Assembly: GCA_913049565.1 (NCBI GenBank) | Contig: CAJWZG010000042.1 | Coordinates: forward strand, 1 to 15,245 | Length of the DNA: 15,245 nucleotides | Origin: an uncultured Gammaproteobacteria bacterium | GTDB lineage: Bacteria; Pseudomonadota; Gammaproteobacteria; Pseudomonadales; Azotimanducaceae_A | Direction: 5' to 3' | In this document: in pieces, positions 15,090 to 15,245 of the stretch | How positions within the stretch are numbered: the stretch's first letter is position 1 | Layout of the letters: every line of letters begins with the position of its first letter | Made by a program: the position numbers and the translations under genes | The notes under the pieces: generated by a model | The model's database searches: none | The model's input: only the letters and a program-made list of their open reading frames with translations | What the model was told of the DNA's origin: nothing

Positions 15090-15245
15090 TTACGCGCTCT
15101 CAGAAGAGGACGTAGCAGCTGCCCAGATGACAACACCGAAGGCGATCTTATTAACAAAGTCCGCAATGTTGTAAACCAAGTTGAGGCCGGCAGCACCGTC
15201 TTCGCCGACACCCAGAACGTAACCGATTGGGTAGATAGCCCAACC
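15090..15245 (-). CDS. Proteorhodopsin, C-terminal 51 residues (5' end outside window)
   Basis: This frame is open from the right edge to a TAA at 15090-15092. It encodes the end of a microbial rhodopsin, a seven-helix inner-membrane protein that uses retinal and light to pump protons. GWAIYPIGY, then a short loop, then LNLVYNIADFVNKIAFGVVIW are the end of helix F and helix G of the proteorhodopsin group. Lys33 of the fragment (in DFVNKIAFG) is the retinal Schiff-base lysine. The tail ATSSSESA is short and hydrophilic. The proton acceptor/donor and spectral-tuning residues lie in helix C, outside the window, so pump type and colour cannot be read. Its position immediately before crtE...blh supports a complete opsin photosystem. 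Confidence 0.95.
   Translation of the reverse strand, partial: GWAIYPIGYVLGVGEDGAAGLNLVYNIADFVNKIAFGVVIWAAATSSSESA

Noticed and set aside
1..15245. CRISPR array, transposon, tRNA/rRNA or phage genes
   Set aside because: No regularly spaced repeats, no transposase or integrase motifs, no terminal inverted repeats and no RNA gene signatures were seen on either strand.

Overview
The window looks like chromosomal DNA of a marine, aerobic, proteorhodopsin-bearing gammaproteobacterium. Evidence for this is a retinal phototrophy cluster, acyl-CoA dehydrogenases of the ACAD10/11 type, a dimethylglycine/sarcosine dehydrogenase-like flavoprotein, moderate GC content and dense gene packing. The OM60/NOR5 (Halieaceae) or SAR92 groups are plausible, but this is an inference from gene content. 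I cannot place it further without a search.

Layout. Positions 1-1089 (minus) hold the N-terminal 363 codons of an S41-family lipoprotein peptidase whose 3' end lies off the left edge. Diverging from it on the plus strand are a YgjP-like zinc metallopeptidase (1146-1958) and a GNAT acetyltransferase (2013-2606). A strong hairpin at 2615-2654 separates the acetyltransferase from a convergent acyl-CoA dehydrogenase (2673-3902, minus). A second acyl-CoA dehydrogenase (4010-5266, plus) diverges from the first across a 107-bp gap. It runs to within 4 bp of the stop of a convergent two-gene minus-strand unit: a beta-lactamase-like serine hydrolase (7707-8867) followed, with stop and start abutting as TAAATG, by an 811-aa dimethylglycine dehydrogenase-like protein (5271-7706). 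A small plus-strand membrane-anchored protein (9056-9529) lies between this unit and the photosystem.

Photosystem, 9555-15245, all minus strand. Transcription order is proteorhodopsin (C-terminal 51 residues only, including the retinal-binding lysine), crtE, crtI, crtB, crtY, blh. This makes a complete route: prenyl diphosphates to GGPP (CrtE), phytoene (CrtB), lycopene (CrtI), beta-carotene (CrtY), then cleavage to retinal (Blh), which is the chromophore of the proton-pumping opsin. From crtE onward the genes overlap or nearly abut (4-nt, 16-nt and 17-nt overlaps and one 9-nt gap), so they are probably one translationally coupled mRNA. Between the opsin stop and crtE are 109 bp with two hairpins, which could set opsin mRNA above pigment-enzyme mRNA. 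No idi or crtZ gene is seen here, so retinal rather than a xanthophyll is the apparent end product.

The main system is a known one. The points most worth checking are the altered second aspartate-rich motif in CrtE, the opsin-crtE hairpins, the coupled hydrolase/demethylase pair and the small membrane protein beside blh. No stretch longer than 300 bases lacks a gene. No tRNA, rRNA, CRISPR array, transposase or long repeat was seen.
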